Positions 1-13,200 of a stretch of DNA of 64,000 nucleotides are shown here, in pieces (position 1 is the first letter of the stretch; every line of letters begins with the position of its first letter). The notes beneath the pieces are model-generated. The model searched no databases. It was not told the origin of the DNA and saw nothing but the letters and a program-made list of their open reading frames with translations. Source of the DNA: Ailurus styani (lineage: Eukaryota > Chordata > Mammalia > Carnivora > Ailuridae); the NCBI GenBank assembly GCA_002007465.1, contig LNAC01000032.1, positions 8,796,519 through 8,860,518 on the forward strand. Direction: 5' to 3'. Both the position numbers and the translations under genes were made by a program.

Positions 1-32
1 CTCGTCTGACTGGATTTGTGATTTCCCTACAG

Positions 33-125
33 TTAACTATCTATCTCCAGAGGGGTCACCTTCTAATACCAGCACATTACCCTCAGTCTCAGTAACAACG
101 CCAGCAAACAACTCCCAGTTGCAAG
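33..125 (+). CDS. EMCN: EMCN exon: membrane-distal mucin stalk
   Basis: The acceptor is a pyrimidine stretch ending TTTCCCTACAG, and the donor is AAG|GTATGA at 126. The exon is 93 nt with phase 1 at both ends, so it can be skipped in frame. It encodes Ser/Thr/Pro-rich sequence including [20 protein letters not shown], with two N-linked sequons (NTS and NNS) and many potential O-glycosylation sites, as expected for a mucin. A second AG at 49-50 is a weaker alternative acceptor and was not used: starting at 33 gives the better match to the endomucin family. Confidence 0.88.
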
Positions 126-1992
126 GTATGACTTCTGTGCGCATGAGTGGACATGTGCTTTCCTTGATCCCTTCTCACCAAGAAAACTCTACAAATCGTT
201 TTTTAACAGCTTTATCGAGGTATAATTGAAATACAAAACAAAACTGCATATCCGTGGTAAAGCAAGGACACAAGGAAACGTTGAAAGTGTTAGAGATGTC
301 TATTACGTTGACTGTGGTGATAGTTTCACGGGTATAGGCGTTTGTCCAAACTCATCAAATTGTATGCATTAACTCCCTACCAACCTTGATTTACAAAGCA
401 AAGTTCTTTCAGAATGAGGTTTTTTGGTTTTTGGTTTTTGGTTTTTTTCCATTTGAAACATCAAACCTAGAGATCCCAAAGGGTTACTTAAATGGGGTAG
501 GGGCGGGGGAGGATTGTGAAGATTGGCATACATTAACCAATGGTGACTTATTGTTTTTCTTTCTTAAAATAATAGGTACTGAAGATGCAAAAAATGCAAG
601 CTCTTCTTCAGCCAGCCCCTCTTACTCCAGTGAGTAACAGACACATCTTCATTCGTGGCAACAAATATGCAAAATGTTTGAAAGTGGCTGATAACGGAGA
701 GGATTCGATTATAGACAGCCTTTTGTCAACTTTGCTGAACCTGCAATTTCATTATAATCCTACCTAACTGTCACCTGTTTTGAGAATTTCCTCCTATTTA
801 ATCTGGTTTTAATGAGCACACGTTTGGAATTTTTTTCTTACCTTAACGTTAAGCAATTGCCACCAAGGGTCAAGGTGAATTGATGAGACTAGTCTCAGAT
901 AAGCCAAAGTGCATAGGCATAGAGCTCCATAAAAGTGAATTGTTCACCTTCACAGAACTTTACGTTATGCTAAAAATGGCCTTTAAAGAAACGCTCCATT
1001 TTAACCAAAACATAAATATATCATGTAACATATATGTGTATTCTAGGACTAAATAGGAAAAAAAAAATCTACTCATTTCCCTGGAGTTTAAGAATAAGAT
1101 GAATGTATATGAAGCTGATGACAAAAGATTATCTAGGTTTAGGTAAAGCCATTCCATTCAATAAGTCAACACTGCATTTATCAACCCACTAATTCATGGC
1201 ATCTTCATTTTTGGAGGCACTCATGATCATGCTCAAGGTTACTAATATGAAACAAATATTTAACTATAACATTGGAAGTATAAACCATCCTTCAGAAAAC
1301 TGGATAAATACAAGGAGGACATATGCAAGCAGATGAGAATACTCAGCTAAACAATAACTATGGTCTCTACATCTCTGGTTGTATGACTATGACAGTTTTG
1401 TCTTTTCATCACTGTTGTTTTAACCCGGGCAATGATTGTCACAAAAGCAGACAGATGCTAAAAACCAAACCAAAACAGCAAGACCCTCCTCTGAATTAAA
1501 ACTCACCCCAGTTTACTGTCACAACACCACTCCCTTAAATGTGTGTGCACATATACACGTGCATCTTTCTTGAACCAAGTGTTCATTTTTAGAAATCATA
1601 TCCAACCTGATGACCAGGTATGTCCACTTTTGCTATTTTATGTCTTTTCTAGTTTTATGATATTATTATGGAAAGATAAGCCATAAGTGCATAGGCAGAG
1701 AGCTCCATAAAAAAATTGTTCACCTTCACAGAACTTTACCTTATGTTAAAAATGGGCTTTAAAGAAATGCTCCATTTTAGCCAAAACATGTATATCATAT
1801 ACCATATATGTGCGTTCTAAGACTGAATAGAAAAACTCCCCTCATTTCCCTAGAAATTAAGAATTTCTGAGATTTTTTAGGAAGCCCATATCACACACAA
1901 CTAGAACAGTTCCAGTAAGTGATAGATAGATGACAGATAGATAGATTGATGGATAGATAGATAGATAGATAGACAGGTAGGTAGATAGATAC

Positions 1993-2049
<57 letters not shown>

Positions 2050-4227
2050 AGATAGATAGATTCCAGTAACCTTATTATAAAGTAGTAAAGAATATATTGT
2101 GTGAATGTGGGTCTAACTATAGTCTAGAGGATGTTTTCTGCTTCTCCAGTCTTCCATCTCCTCACTTCTCCAGTCTCTAAGGTGAGGAAACCAGCTCCCT
2201 TACGTTTGGAATTTTATTTCAAAAGGCTGCAAGACTGACATCAAGTGGATACGTCAGAAATGACAACTAGAGTAGAACCTTTGACTCAGATACATCTTCT
2301 TTGCTGAAAATATAGTATGTTTAATAGAGTGATGTTTAAAGAAGGAAGGATGCATGCCTGCTTTTGCTCCGTAAACTCTTTACTGTTAAATTCAGTAGCC
2401 ACTCTAATTGCCAATGTCTTCAATACTTTTTAGGTATTATTTTGCCAGTGGTGATCGCTTTGATTGTAGTGACACTTTCTGCATTTGTCCTTGTGGGTTT
2501 GTATCGAATGTGCTGGAAGACAGACCCAGGTAGGTAACAGGATTTTGTTTCATTTTGTTTTCTGAAAGGTGAATGTATGTCCAGTCTAAACTTTAATTTA
2601 AACTCTTAAGGGGAGAGGAGGATTACAGAAAGAAATAAAATGCCCCATTGCTTGATCACAGGAATAGAGGGGAAGGGGCAGAGGAATCCATTGAATGCTG
2701 ATGAATGGATTGATGAGGATTACCTGCTGGTGGCAGATATTATCAAATATAGACAGATTCTTAATGAAAGAACCCCAGTTTTGTGAGTCGTCAGGGGATT
2801 ATGGTAGTAACGGAGGCATAAAATGACATACCTTATCTGTAGTGAAGAATTTTTCCATTTCCATGTGACAGAGAACAGAGGTAAGCATTGCTAAGAATTT
2901 AGTTGAGGGCCCCACAATCTCAGGAAGAGCATTTTGTGACTTATGACCTCCTGGGAGGCAGAGCTTCCTTCCAAAGAAGGTGTCTTCTGTGACTGTGTGT
3001 TCTGCTAATTAATTCAGCTCCTTAGGATTGAACATGATTGCAATTTTTAGTGGGTTTTTAGCTTAACAATTCTTTCTTATCCTCCTTAATCTCTCCGGTG
3101 GTATTTAAAGTCTTTCCTCTCTTCTTTAAAATAACACTGCTACTCTCAACTATAGAGAACAAACAGAGATGATGGAGGAGAGGTGGGTGAAATGGGTGAG
3201 GGGATTAAGGAGGGCATCAGATGATGTAGGGAAGTGACGAATCTCTAAATTCTACTCCCGAAACTAAAATTAATTAATTCATTAACTAATCAATTAAATA
3301 GCACTTCTCTGTTTTTCTCACTGTTTTTCTTTTTTTCTTTTTGCTGTTTCATCTTATCCCTCCTCTCAAATATTTATACTTCCTGTAATGGCATTATATA
3401 TATATTTTTTTAAATACGTCTTTTATTTTGAAATCGGCTGAGATTTACAGAGAAGTGACAGAGATAGTTAGAGAGTTCCCATACACCAAACACCCTGTTT
3501 CCCTTATTATTAATATCTTACAGTAGTATTGCTATATCTGTCACAATTAATTAACCAGCATTGATGCATTGTTATTAGTTAAACCCCTACTTTATTGAGA
3601 TTGCTTAAAGTCTTCAGTCTTTTTTCCATCCCGGACACGAGCTTCTCTCGAGCTCCCTTCAGTTCTCATGGCTCAGCAACCCCCTCTGTTGTCTTCAACA
3701 TCGACCCATCTTTCCATTCCAGACCTGGGCCCTGGTTGTGCAATATAGTGTCCCATCCCCATGCCTTCATCCATCTCTTCCCTTGCCTAGAAATCTCACT
3801 CATCACTTAACTTTTATAACATGCCCAATATCCAGTCTACCCATGACAGGTCTAGCTCAAACAGCAACTGAGAGCATCTCTCTATAATGCACCATCTCCT
3901 TAAGAAGAATAGAGTCTTTTCTTACTTCTAATTGCACCAAATTTTGTGATATTATTCATCACATGATCATACAGTTACTTCTCCACGTGTCTGCTGCTCC
4001 GGCAAGATGGGTCTTAGCTCTGTTGGGACTGCTATCCCAAAAATTCCGCGGGTGGTGTGGCTTCAACAACAAACATTTCTCACAGTTCTGGAGGCTGAGA
4101 AATCCAATCAAGACATCCTCAGATCTGACGTCTGATGAGGGCACTCTTCCTGCTTTCTCTACAGCTACCTGCTCATGTATCTTCACACAGCAGAGGGGAC
4201 AGGAGAGCTCTCTGGGGTCTTTTTTCT

Positions 4228-4262
<35 letters not shown>

Positions 4263-7200
4263 TTTATTTGACAGAGAGAGGTCACAAGTAGGCAGAGAGG
4301 CAGGCAGAGAGAGAGGAGGAAGCAGGCTCCCCGCTGATTAGAGAGCCCAATGCGGGACTCGATCCCAGGACCCTGAGATCATGACCTGAGCTGAAGGCAG
4401 AGGCTTTAACCCACTGAGCCACCCAGACGCCCTGGGGTCTTTTTATAAGCGCATTAATCCCATTCATGAGGACTCCACCCTCATGACTTCCAAATATCCC
4501 ACCTCCTAATATCATCCCTTTGGGCATTAAGATTTAACAGATGAATTTTAGGAGGACACAAACAGTCTATAATATCAGGCAAGCCCTCCAAGTCACAAAC
4601 CATATAGTGTTCACATTGCATTGTGTGTATTGTATAGCAGAACCTTATTAGATGCTTGTCAAAATAAATTTTTTAATTTTCAGTGGAATACAACCTTCCC
4701 TTTACTCACTTCAATTCTAAATACTTCACGAACAAGAATATCACCTAAGTCTCATATACCATTAAGAAGTAAAAATTGATTATTTTTATCTATTTTTAAA
4801 TTTTTATTTATTTATTTGAGAAAGGGAGAGCATGAGTGGGAGAGGCAAAGGGAAAGGGAGAGAGAATCTCAAGCAGACGCTGCACCGAAGAAGGAGCCTA
4901 TCATTGGGCTTGTTCTCACCACCCTACGGTCACGACCTGAGCTGAAGCCAAGAGTCAGACACTTAACTGATCGCATGCATCATGCAGGTGCCCCAAAATT
5001 GATTATTTTTATAAGATATGCAAGCCATACTTCTCTTTACCCCATAAACAATGCGTCCCCAGGGCACTAAGGGATGCTGTTCCTGCAGCCAGTCCCTGAC
5101 CATGCACCACACAGAGAGTTCTGGGCACAAGCTTGACAGTACAAGGCAAAGTTACACAAAAAAGCCAGTAGTGTTCATTTTAGCTCTTATTGGAAAATGT
5201 GCTGAAAACAAATAAATGCCTTTCCCTTTGGGAGCTAGTGAATAAACTTCTTAATAATGTCTGAAATATGTTTCCTTAGTCAATTTCCAGAGGGGAAATA
5301 GCAATTTTGTAAATCAGTTTAATTTCTCTAAGTTTCTAAACCACCAATCCTATCTTTTATGGGAAATCGACCATCGAAGTTGAAGCCTGTGGGGGTTGAG
5401 TATGTAAGATAGGTAAAAAATTAATGTGCTAAATCCATTTGTAAAAATACCCTGCACTGAAAGACTGCTTTGCATAAGAAGATTTGCAAATAAGTTACTT
5501 GAAAAGTTGACATTTTCTATTGAAGAAGATGAATTGGGTGAATTGGATCATTCAGGGAAAAATGTATAAAATTCCTACAGCTATGGAGAGTTATTGTGGA
5601 GGCATATAATACTTTATAACAAAGTTCAACAATTGTACAATTAGCCAAATCTATTTGGTTATTGTTAACTTGGCTTTCCAAACAGAATTTTACAGCATTG
5701 TTATTAAATTAGCACCATTAGTCGCCCACAGTTAATCTCTCTTCAAGTGTGTGGGTGAGACTTTATCAAGTTCAGAAAATTTGTAAACCCTCTCTGCTCT
5801 GTGGAAGACAACACGAATCAGAGATTTTGGTATGAAATTAAGCTTATCTGGATAATGTTGACAGAGGTCTGAGCTTTAACCCAAAGAAGAACAGCCTAGA
5901 TGCAGAAGGTAATCTTTTGGTATACATCTGTCTGCTAATGAACCTGTATTATAGTAGTCTAAGGAAAAATATTAAAACAGACACACAAAAAAGTATCAAC
6001 TTATTCTGAAATAGGGTTATGAGCATCATAAGTGATATCATACGTAATACTTAAAATAGGAATAAAAAAATGCTGTTAAAATCCTACTGATGTTGGGAAG
6101 ACAAAGTTAGATCGAGTTGGTGAATAGCATATGGCGCCATGAGTTAAGTCCTAGGCATTAAGAGTCATGATGGGGTATATTAGCCAAGATATTTATTTCT
6201 ATCTAGAAATAGAAGTAGCCAAAATATCAGTGGAAATCAAACTCTTTATAAAACAATGATGGTCACCGCCAGGAGAATCATATTTAAAGGGCACACTCCA
6301 GTGACAGGGGCTACATTAGAGATGAAAGGAAATCCAAGAGACAAAAGCTGAGTACCAATAGAATAAAACCACAGCAAAATCGGGAGCAAAACACGGGACC
6401 CTTAGCAATTACATTAGTTAGCTAAACGCGTTGCGGATTAGTGATGCAAGGTTTGACCACCAACATATCCTCCCTAACATCCAAGGCTTTGTGAAGAATG
6501 AATCATTCCGAATTCTCACTCTACACTCCAAATGTCTTCTACCAGACCCTGGTGGAGGAGCCCAGCAAAACAAACAAAAGATTAGTTACAGTTAGTAGCC
6601 TCAGTGACATTTTGCAAAGCACTTTTGAGAGGTCGAATCAGTGGGCTCCAGATGCAGTTAGAAGCAGCGTCTACCTTGTCGTTCACCACACATACAGTGA
6701 TTTGTGTCTCCAGAAAGAGCAGTGTATAAAGGAGAGCCAGAAATTCAATTCTCTAGTATAAAAAGGTGATTCGATACTTTGAGGAAAATTTTTTTCAGAG
6801 ATACTGAAATAAACTGAGACATTTTCTGGTGTCTGTGGGATGTGCGATAATGGATAGTAGTTTCACATAACAATATGAAACTCTAAGATTAAAATTAGTT
6901 CAGAACTAAATTCAGTGGAGTTGGCCTACTTAGGACTATCCCATGAATGTATCACCCATACCTGAGGAATAATAGGAAACATATCTGAGAAAAAGGCCAG
7001 TGGGGCTAGAGGGGAGATTTAAAAAATTACAAAATGGCTTTAGAAACATCTCTGCACAGAAAGTAGCAGAGGTCTTGGGGTTGTTCTTGTTTGTTTGTTT
7101 TTTGTTTGTTTGTTTTTATAGTCAAGCTTCTCGCAGCTCTAATAACTATTCTCTCCTTCCCTAGGCACCCCGGAAAATGGAAATGACCAGTAAGTAGCAA

Positions 7201-10200
7201 CATCATTTTTTTTCCCCAGAAGCTCTGACCCTAACATTTATATAAGGAAAAAAATTAATCCTCTACTTACACTATTTTTGGTTTATTTTTTAAAAGAATT
7301 TGTGTAAAAAGCACAAGAAAGAGGCTCTTTGTCAGAACTCTCTCTGAATCAACAGAGAAATTCCAACAACTAAAAAGAGACATTGTTCTTAAGCTTGGAT
7401 AAGATAGTAAAATGGGAAATCAAAAGGTAAAATGCAGGGGCGCCTGGGTAGCTCAGGCTGTTAAGTGTCTGACTTTTTTTTTTTTTAAGATTTTATTTAT
7501 TTGTTTGACAGAGAGAGAGAGAGATCACAAGTAGTCAGAGAGGCAGGCAGAGAGAGAGAGGGGGAAGCAGGCTCCCCACTGAGCAAGGAGCCCGATGCGG
7601 GCCTCGATCCCAGGACCCTGAGATCATGACCTGAGCCTAAAGCAGAGGCTTAACCCAATGAGCCACCCAGGCGCCCATGTATCTGACTCGTGATTTCAGT
7701 TCAGGTCATGATCTCAAGGTTGAGGGGTCAAATGCTGTGGACTCCACACTCAACAGGGAGCCTGCTTGGGATTCTCTCTCCCCCTCTCCCTTTGCCCCTA
7801 CCCCCATTTGTGCTCTCTTTCTTTTTCTCTAAAATAAATAACTAAAAATAAAGATCAAATGCAAAGATAGAAGAATGAATATAAATAACTATAAGGAAAA
7901 ATCTCATAGAAAATATACCTAGAGTTTTAAAATAGATTTCCCAGTGAAATTTTCAGTATGTTTATCATAAGGTATAATAACCATCTACCGTTATTCTATT
8001 TTGACTTTATCAAAACAAGAAAAGCAGTTGTTACCAATCCAACCAGCTGTTAGAGTCAAGGTTCTATAAAGAGATAAATTTTTTAATGTCAAAAACAAGT
8101 TTTGTAGTTAAGACTTCTTTGTTTACCTGAATTTGCAGCCTGCCTTCATGTGGCTATTTTTGTATGTTCATCGAATAGTGGACTTTAAAAATAATATCCT
8201 TAGGTCACCTATCTTTCTTTATAAGAAATAGTAGCTCTTAAGATGTCCAAGGAAAGTAATCTGGATTTGAAGCTCTTTAGAATCTGAGAAAGGATAGGTG
8301 GGAACTCTTGGTTAGAATAGACACTCTACTGCAGTAGCCAGGGCTTCATGAAAAGGGATATCCCCAGAACTCAGCATGAGCCCCAAATGGCTTGGAAAAA
8401 TCCCTAAGTCTTTTCCCTTTCATAATTCAGGACTGGAGACCTGTGCGATGTGAACCTTGGGAGCAGTGTTTCACATGACCCCGTTTTGTGTTTGATTTAT
8501 CTATCATTGCTTAACACTGTGACAGAGATTTATTGGCTTGATTCTAGAAGTAGAAAGTGCTATAAAAGTATACATATGTCTGTATGTAAAAAGACACAGG
8601 TTTTGTCATAGAAACACATAAAAAATATATATGCTCGCATATCTTCATTCTGTTTATATCATGTATATTTTCTTTCACAGACATGTAATGTTAATTACTG
8701 TGGTGTTGACTTATATTTTCTGTTCCAAATAGACCTCAATCTGATAAAGAGAGTGTGAAGCTTCTCACTGTTAAGACAATTTCTCATGAGTCTGGTAAGT
8801 TCCCAGATTGTTGATTAGCTGCAAATGGTTATTTCAAAATCTAACCTGGATTTTGTTCAGGTGAAACACAAGCAAAAAGCATAATTTCTTTAGAAATAGA
8901 AAATAAGTAATTCCCCCACAATGCAAAATTCTCCTATATGGAAAAGATGAGTCCTAAAAATATCATTTTTGGCAAGATCATTGGACTATTGTACTTTTAG
9001 AGGTTGCCTTTTATAAGATATATGAATATGTTCCAAAGAAGGGGTAGTGACTCAACAGACTTTCGACTCTATGTTAGTAGCAGAAAGAATATTAAATGTA
9101 CCACATGGTTTTTATTATTGCTGTTGTTTTGTTTCATTTTTGGTAATGACTATGTACAGTCAACTGGAACCAGGATTCATCAGGTAAAATGTAAATCTTA
9201 CTTTCTGTAATTTTATATAATTTTAATTGAGCTTCCCAATAAGGAGAAAATATAGTCTCCTGTTGATAAAATTTACATTTCATTTTTCCAATTTCCTAGG
9301 TTTTTTAATTGGATTTGAAATGTACAAGTTTTCAAAATATTGGTTTGATTTGTATGAACTATATTTGCATCAATAATAATGAAAAATGAGGTGCTAAGTA
9401 GCTTTTAAAAATGAAAAAGCACAGATTTTTTTCTTGTTTTGAGTAGACCAAAGATTTAAAACCTCAATATTACAAAACAGATATATATATAAAAATAATT
9501 ATTCTCTCTACAAAACAATCCATGTGGATCTAATTTAAATATCAAGTTAAATGAATACATTTACAATATTCAGTCCCCCATTTTACCTACACAAAATAGT
9601 CATAGAATACAGATACTTTGTCAGGTGATAGCTATAGAATAAAAAGCTCCATTGTATATATGTAGCAAAAACAATTGTGTCAAACAAAAAGCAATCAATA
9701 TTGTCCCAATTCAAGAGCAAGATACCAAGGTTGAATGTGGTCCCAACCTCAGGTGGAAAGTTCTAATGAGAACAAACTACAACATGCACACAGAAGCCTT
9801 GAAAATTGAGGGTGCCCAGAATCTGCAGAGACATACCCAGACTCCCCTCATGGAAGTCAATTTCTCTTATGAGAGACATTCTTCATTCTTGTATCTAGAG
9901 ACCTTATTCATTCGTATATCTCCTCTATTCTTCGATGCACACATTTCCTTTATTCCCACACAATTCTCTTAGAGGTAACTATCTGAATGGGCAAAGGAGT
10001 AAAATTCATTCATAGGATAATTGGAAACCACTTATAGGTTTCCCCTGATTATTCACCAGTCTTGACTAAGTTGCCAAGCCTATTTTACCAGGTCAGGAAA
10101 GAGCAGCCTACATGTGAACTAGTCTTAAGTGAGGATCCTGAATGTGACCACCCCATTTGCCAAGAAAAGTTCTCGGAATCTGCCTGTGGCTTGCAAGTAA

Positions 10201-13200
10201 GCATCACAATAATTTCACGTGTTCTCCTTACTCCCGTGGGGATTTAACAAAACTCTTTGCAGCCTTGGGGCTCTCCAAGCTATGAGTGACCCCGGATCCA
10301 TGTAGGAGGCCCTGGCTATCCTTGTCAGGAGAGGCCTGGGATCAGGGCCACCTTCCCTACTCCCCATTTCTACTAGGGAAATGACAACTGACACCAGAAT
10401 TGAGGGTTGGGGGGTGGGAAAATTCCAGAGAACCTTTTTTTTTTTTTGTTACAAATTTAATATCTGAGTCTTCTTTAAGACCAAGGGAACATTAGACAAA
10501 AACTGGTTTCTCCCACTCTCCCATAGTCACTGTGGTACAAGTGAAGTTGTCTATGGAGGGATAGTTAAGAAGACCCTTAATTATCCAGGATTCCTTCTCA
10601 TTTTAAGTAAATTTTCATGCTGTAAGAAGGAAATATCATTATGGAAATAATAAAATCTATTCTCTGGTCCTTTTATTTCTGCCAACCTTAACTTAGGTAT
10701 CATACCTTTTTTAATGAAATAACCTCTCAATGGTCAACCTAGCTGATTACCATGGAAGATATTTGGTGATAGGGCAAAACTGAAAATGCTCATTCAGAGT
10801 CAGTTTCAATAGCCTAGAATTAATAATCTAAAGCATAATAATCTCCAAATGCTGCTTGTACTACAGTTTTTACAAAAGTTTGGTTCCTGAAACACTCATC
10901 AACAAATCTCTGTTCACTTCCTTTTAAATGTATTCAAATATGCTTTTTTTAAATAAAACTATGCTCACTACACTCAACAGAAGTTACATTTTTATAATTA
11001 TTTTACCTAAACATCTTTTGCGTAACCGTGACATTTTTCCTAAAGTATAACTAGAATAAAATCTGAAATGAGGAAGTTTGATATAAATACACAGGCTTAG
11101 CTCAATTTTCCACTATCTCCTATATAAAAATTTGTAGAAATATAGAAAAGAATTTGTTAGAACAAATATCTGACTACCCACCACTCAGAATTGATGGTTG
11201 TTAAATTTTTGTTATTTGCTTATGGCCTAAGAAATGCAGTATTAATGTGCCTAAGTGGTAACAAAATGAAATCTGAGCTTCAGTGGCCATAAGAAGTCAC
11301 TGGATTGGTCAGTACTTTAATTTATAAGCTCTGGTTTTGTTTTTTTTTTGTTTGTTTTTATTTTTATTTATTCATTTGACACAGAGAGAGAGATTACAAG
11401 TAGGCAGAGAGGCAGGCAGAGAGAGAGGAGAGAGGAGGAAGCAGGCTCCCTGCTGAGCAGAGAGCCCGATGTGGGCCTCGATCCCAGGACCCTGGGATCA
11501 TGACCTGAGCCAAAGGCAGCGGCTTTAACCCACTGAGCCACCCAGGCGCCCTAAGCTCTGGTTTTGTATCTCAGAATAAATTGTGCCATTTTGGAGGTCA
11601 GTAAATCATGTTTCCAAGGAAACAGTGCTCTGCAGCAACCCACCTTCAGGGGAAATGCCAATGGGTGCTAAACTATCTGGGTTTCCAGAAGCCTCCAAGA
11701 GCCATGGTTGTTGTTCTGGTCATTTTATAAGACAGTTACTTACTCCAAAGTCTCCTCTGAAGAGGCCATGGTATTTATCCATCAACATTTCTTGCTTTCT
11801 TCTAGTATGTTCTTTCTCAAGTGGGTTCTTCTGCTGAACCTATGTTCAAAATTTGATTATTTAAATTGGGAGTTTTCTTCAATGTGAAAGAAAAATTTGG
11901 CTAGAATATAATAGGAATCTACTCTCAGAAACAAATGAGCACCAAACATGGCAGATCAAGGAGTCCTTTATGAGGACATACAAGAATCCACTCAATTTTA
12001 GTAGGAAATCTTGTTCAGTTTAAACATCACCATGATTGACAGCAAAATGTACATGTGACAATGATGCATTTTAAACATGACTCCCACTTACACATGTCTC
12101 AGAAAGTGAATATTCATGGTCTTATATTTAGTATCAAAGATTATAACAATTATGAAGAAAAATTGCTTAAATTAATTAAAGAATACCTGACTTCACAGAA
12201 GAAACAAAGCATAGTATCTTTGAATTTAGTTTTAAAGCACTACTTGATTTTGAACCATTTGGAAGAAGAAAAAGCAGATCTGAATTCATTATAATATTCC
12301 TCTGCTGAGAAAACTGGTAAGTTTGTATCATCTAAGATGAAGTTCAAACACTATAGCATGTCTACAAAGGCCTTTCGTGATATGCCAAGACTTCCCTTGC
12401 TCAGTCTGTGAACCACTTACTAACTCATATTCTCCAGATATCATTCATCTCCTGCCCCCGTCTTCCCTGCTGAATTCAAGGCTTTTTGAAGAAGGAGATG
12501 GTGCCTTGGTTCATTTTGTCACTCCTTCCCCTCCACCACTTCACCATTATGGTCATTACACATTATTACTAGATTATTAGTATGCCAATACTAATTAGTA
12601 TCTTATGGTAATTATTAAATGTATAGTCACTCTTTTTGCTTATTTATTTTTACAAATAAAAGAATGTGAAGTGTGAAGATGAGCAAAAAGATCAAAAGAT
12701 TTAGAAAATCATACACAGATTCAGCTTCTGTCTTAGCCCGTCAATGTTTGGCCATTCCCTACACTTCCATCAAAGCTTCCTTGACTGTCCTCCATGTACA
12801 CAGTCTTTCCCACTTCTGAACTTACTTTTTCATTTGGCAAATCAACATGTATCACTGCTTTTAATGTCTCTTCATGGTTTACACTGCCATTTTAATATTA
12901 GACCACATTGTGCATAATAGAGAGTAGGGAAAACTAGAGAATAGAAAAGACTTAGAAATTACTCATGAAATCCAACACAATGCAATCACTATTGACATTG
13001 CTGTGTTTCTTTCCAGTTGTTTTTTTTTTTCTAGGTAGGTGTTTCATTTGCTTTTACCATAGACATCATTATTATAACTTATTAGATTCATTTTGTGATT
13101 GAATCTTTCTCATATTTTCTATTCCCAATTAGACAGCACTTGGAAGAAGATATTAAGAATTGAAATGATTTTCATATGATATGCTTTAGATGACTCTGAC

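Larger units (their letters stand above)
2530..7164 (+). other. EMCN intron, 4.6 kb
   Basis: Starts GTAGGT, ends CTTCCCTAG. Beyond the L1, MaLR and SINE copies listed separately, 5013-7080 looks unique with no recognisable gene. A short (GTTT)n run lies at 7083-7117. The 87-codon open frame at 6498-6761 has no family resemblance I can see and no flanking splice or promoter evidence. Confidence 0.7.
7190..8732 (+). other. EMCN intron, 1.5 kb
   Basis: Starts GTAAGT and ends CAAATAG. Contains the nested SINE pair at 7436-7848; the remaining sequence is AT-rich and shows nothing recognisable. Confidence 0.8.

Noticed and set aside
51..125. Alternative start of the first EMCN exon after the AG at 49-50
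   Set aside because: Starting at 33 follows a proper pyrimidine tract and gives better similarity to the endomucin stalk in the frame shared with the later exons.
1921..2061. Regularly spaced repeats considered as a CRISPR array
   Set aside because: A simple GATA microsatellite in a mammalian intron, with no spacers.
4816..5070. 84-codon frame on +
   Set aside because: It lies across an antisense CanSINE and its duplicate target; the protein is translated SINE.
6498..6761. 87-codon frame inside an EMCN intron
   Set aside because: No family resemblance, no consensus splice sites around it in the EMCN frame, and no poly(A) signal that would fit a nested gene.
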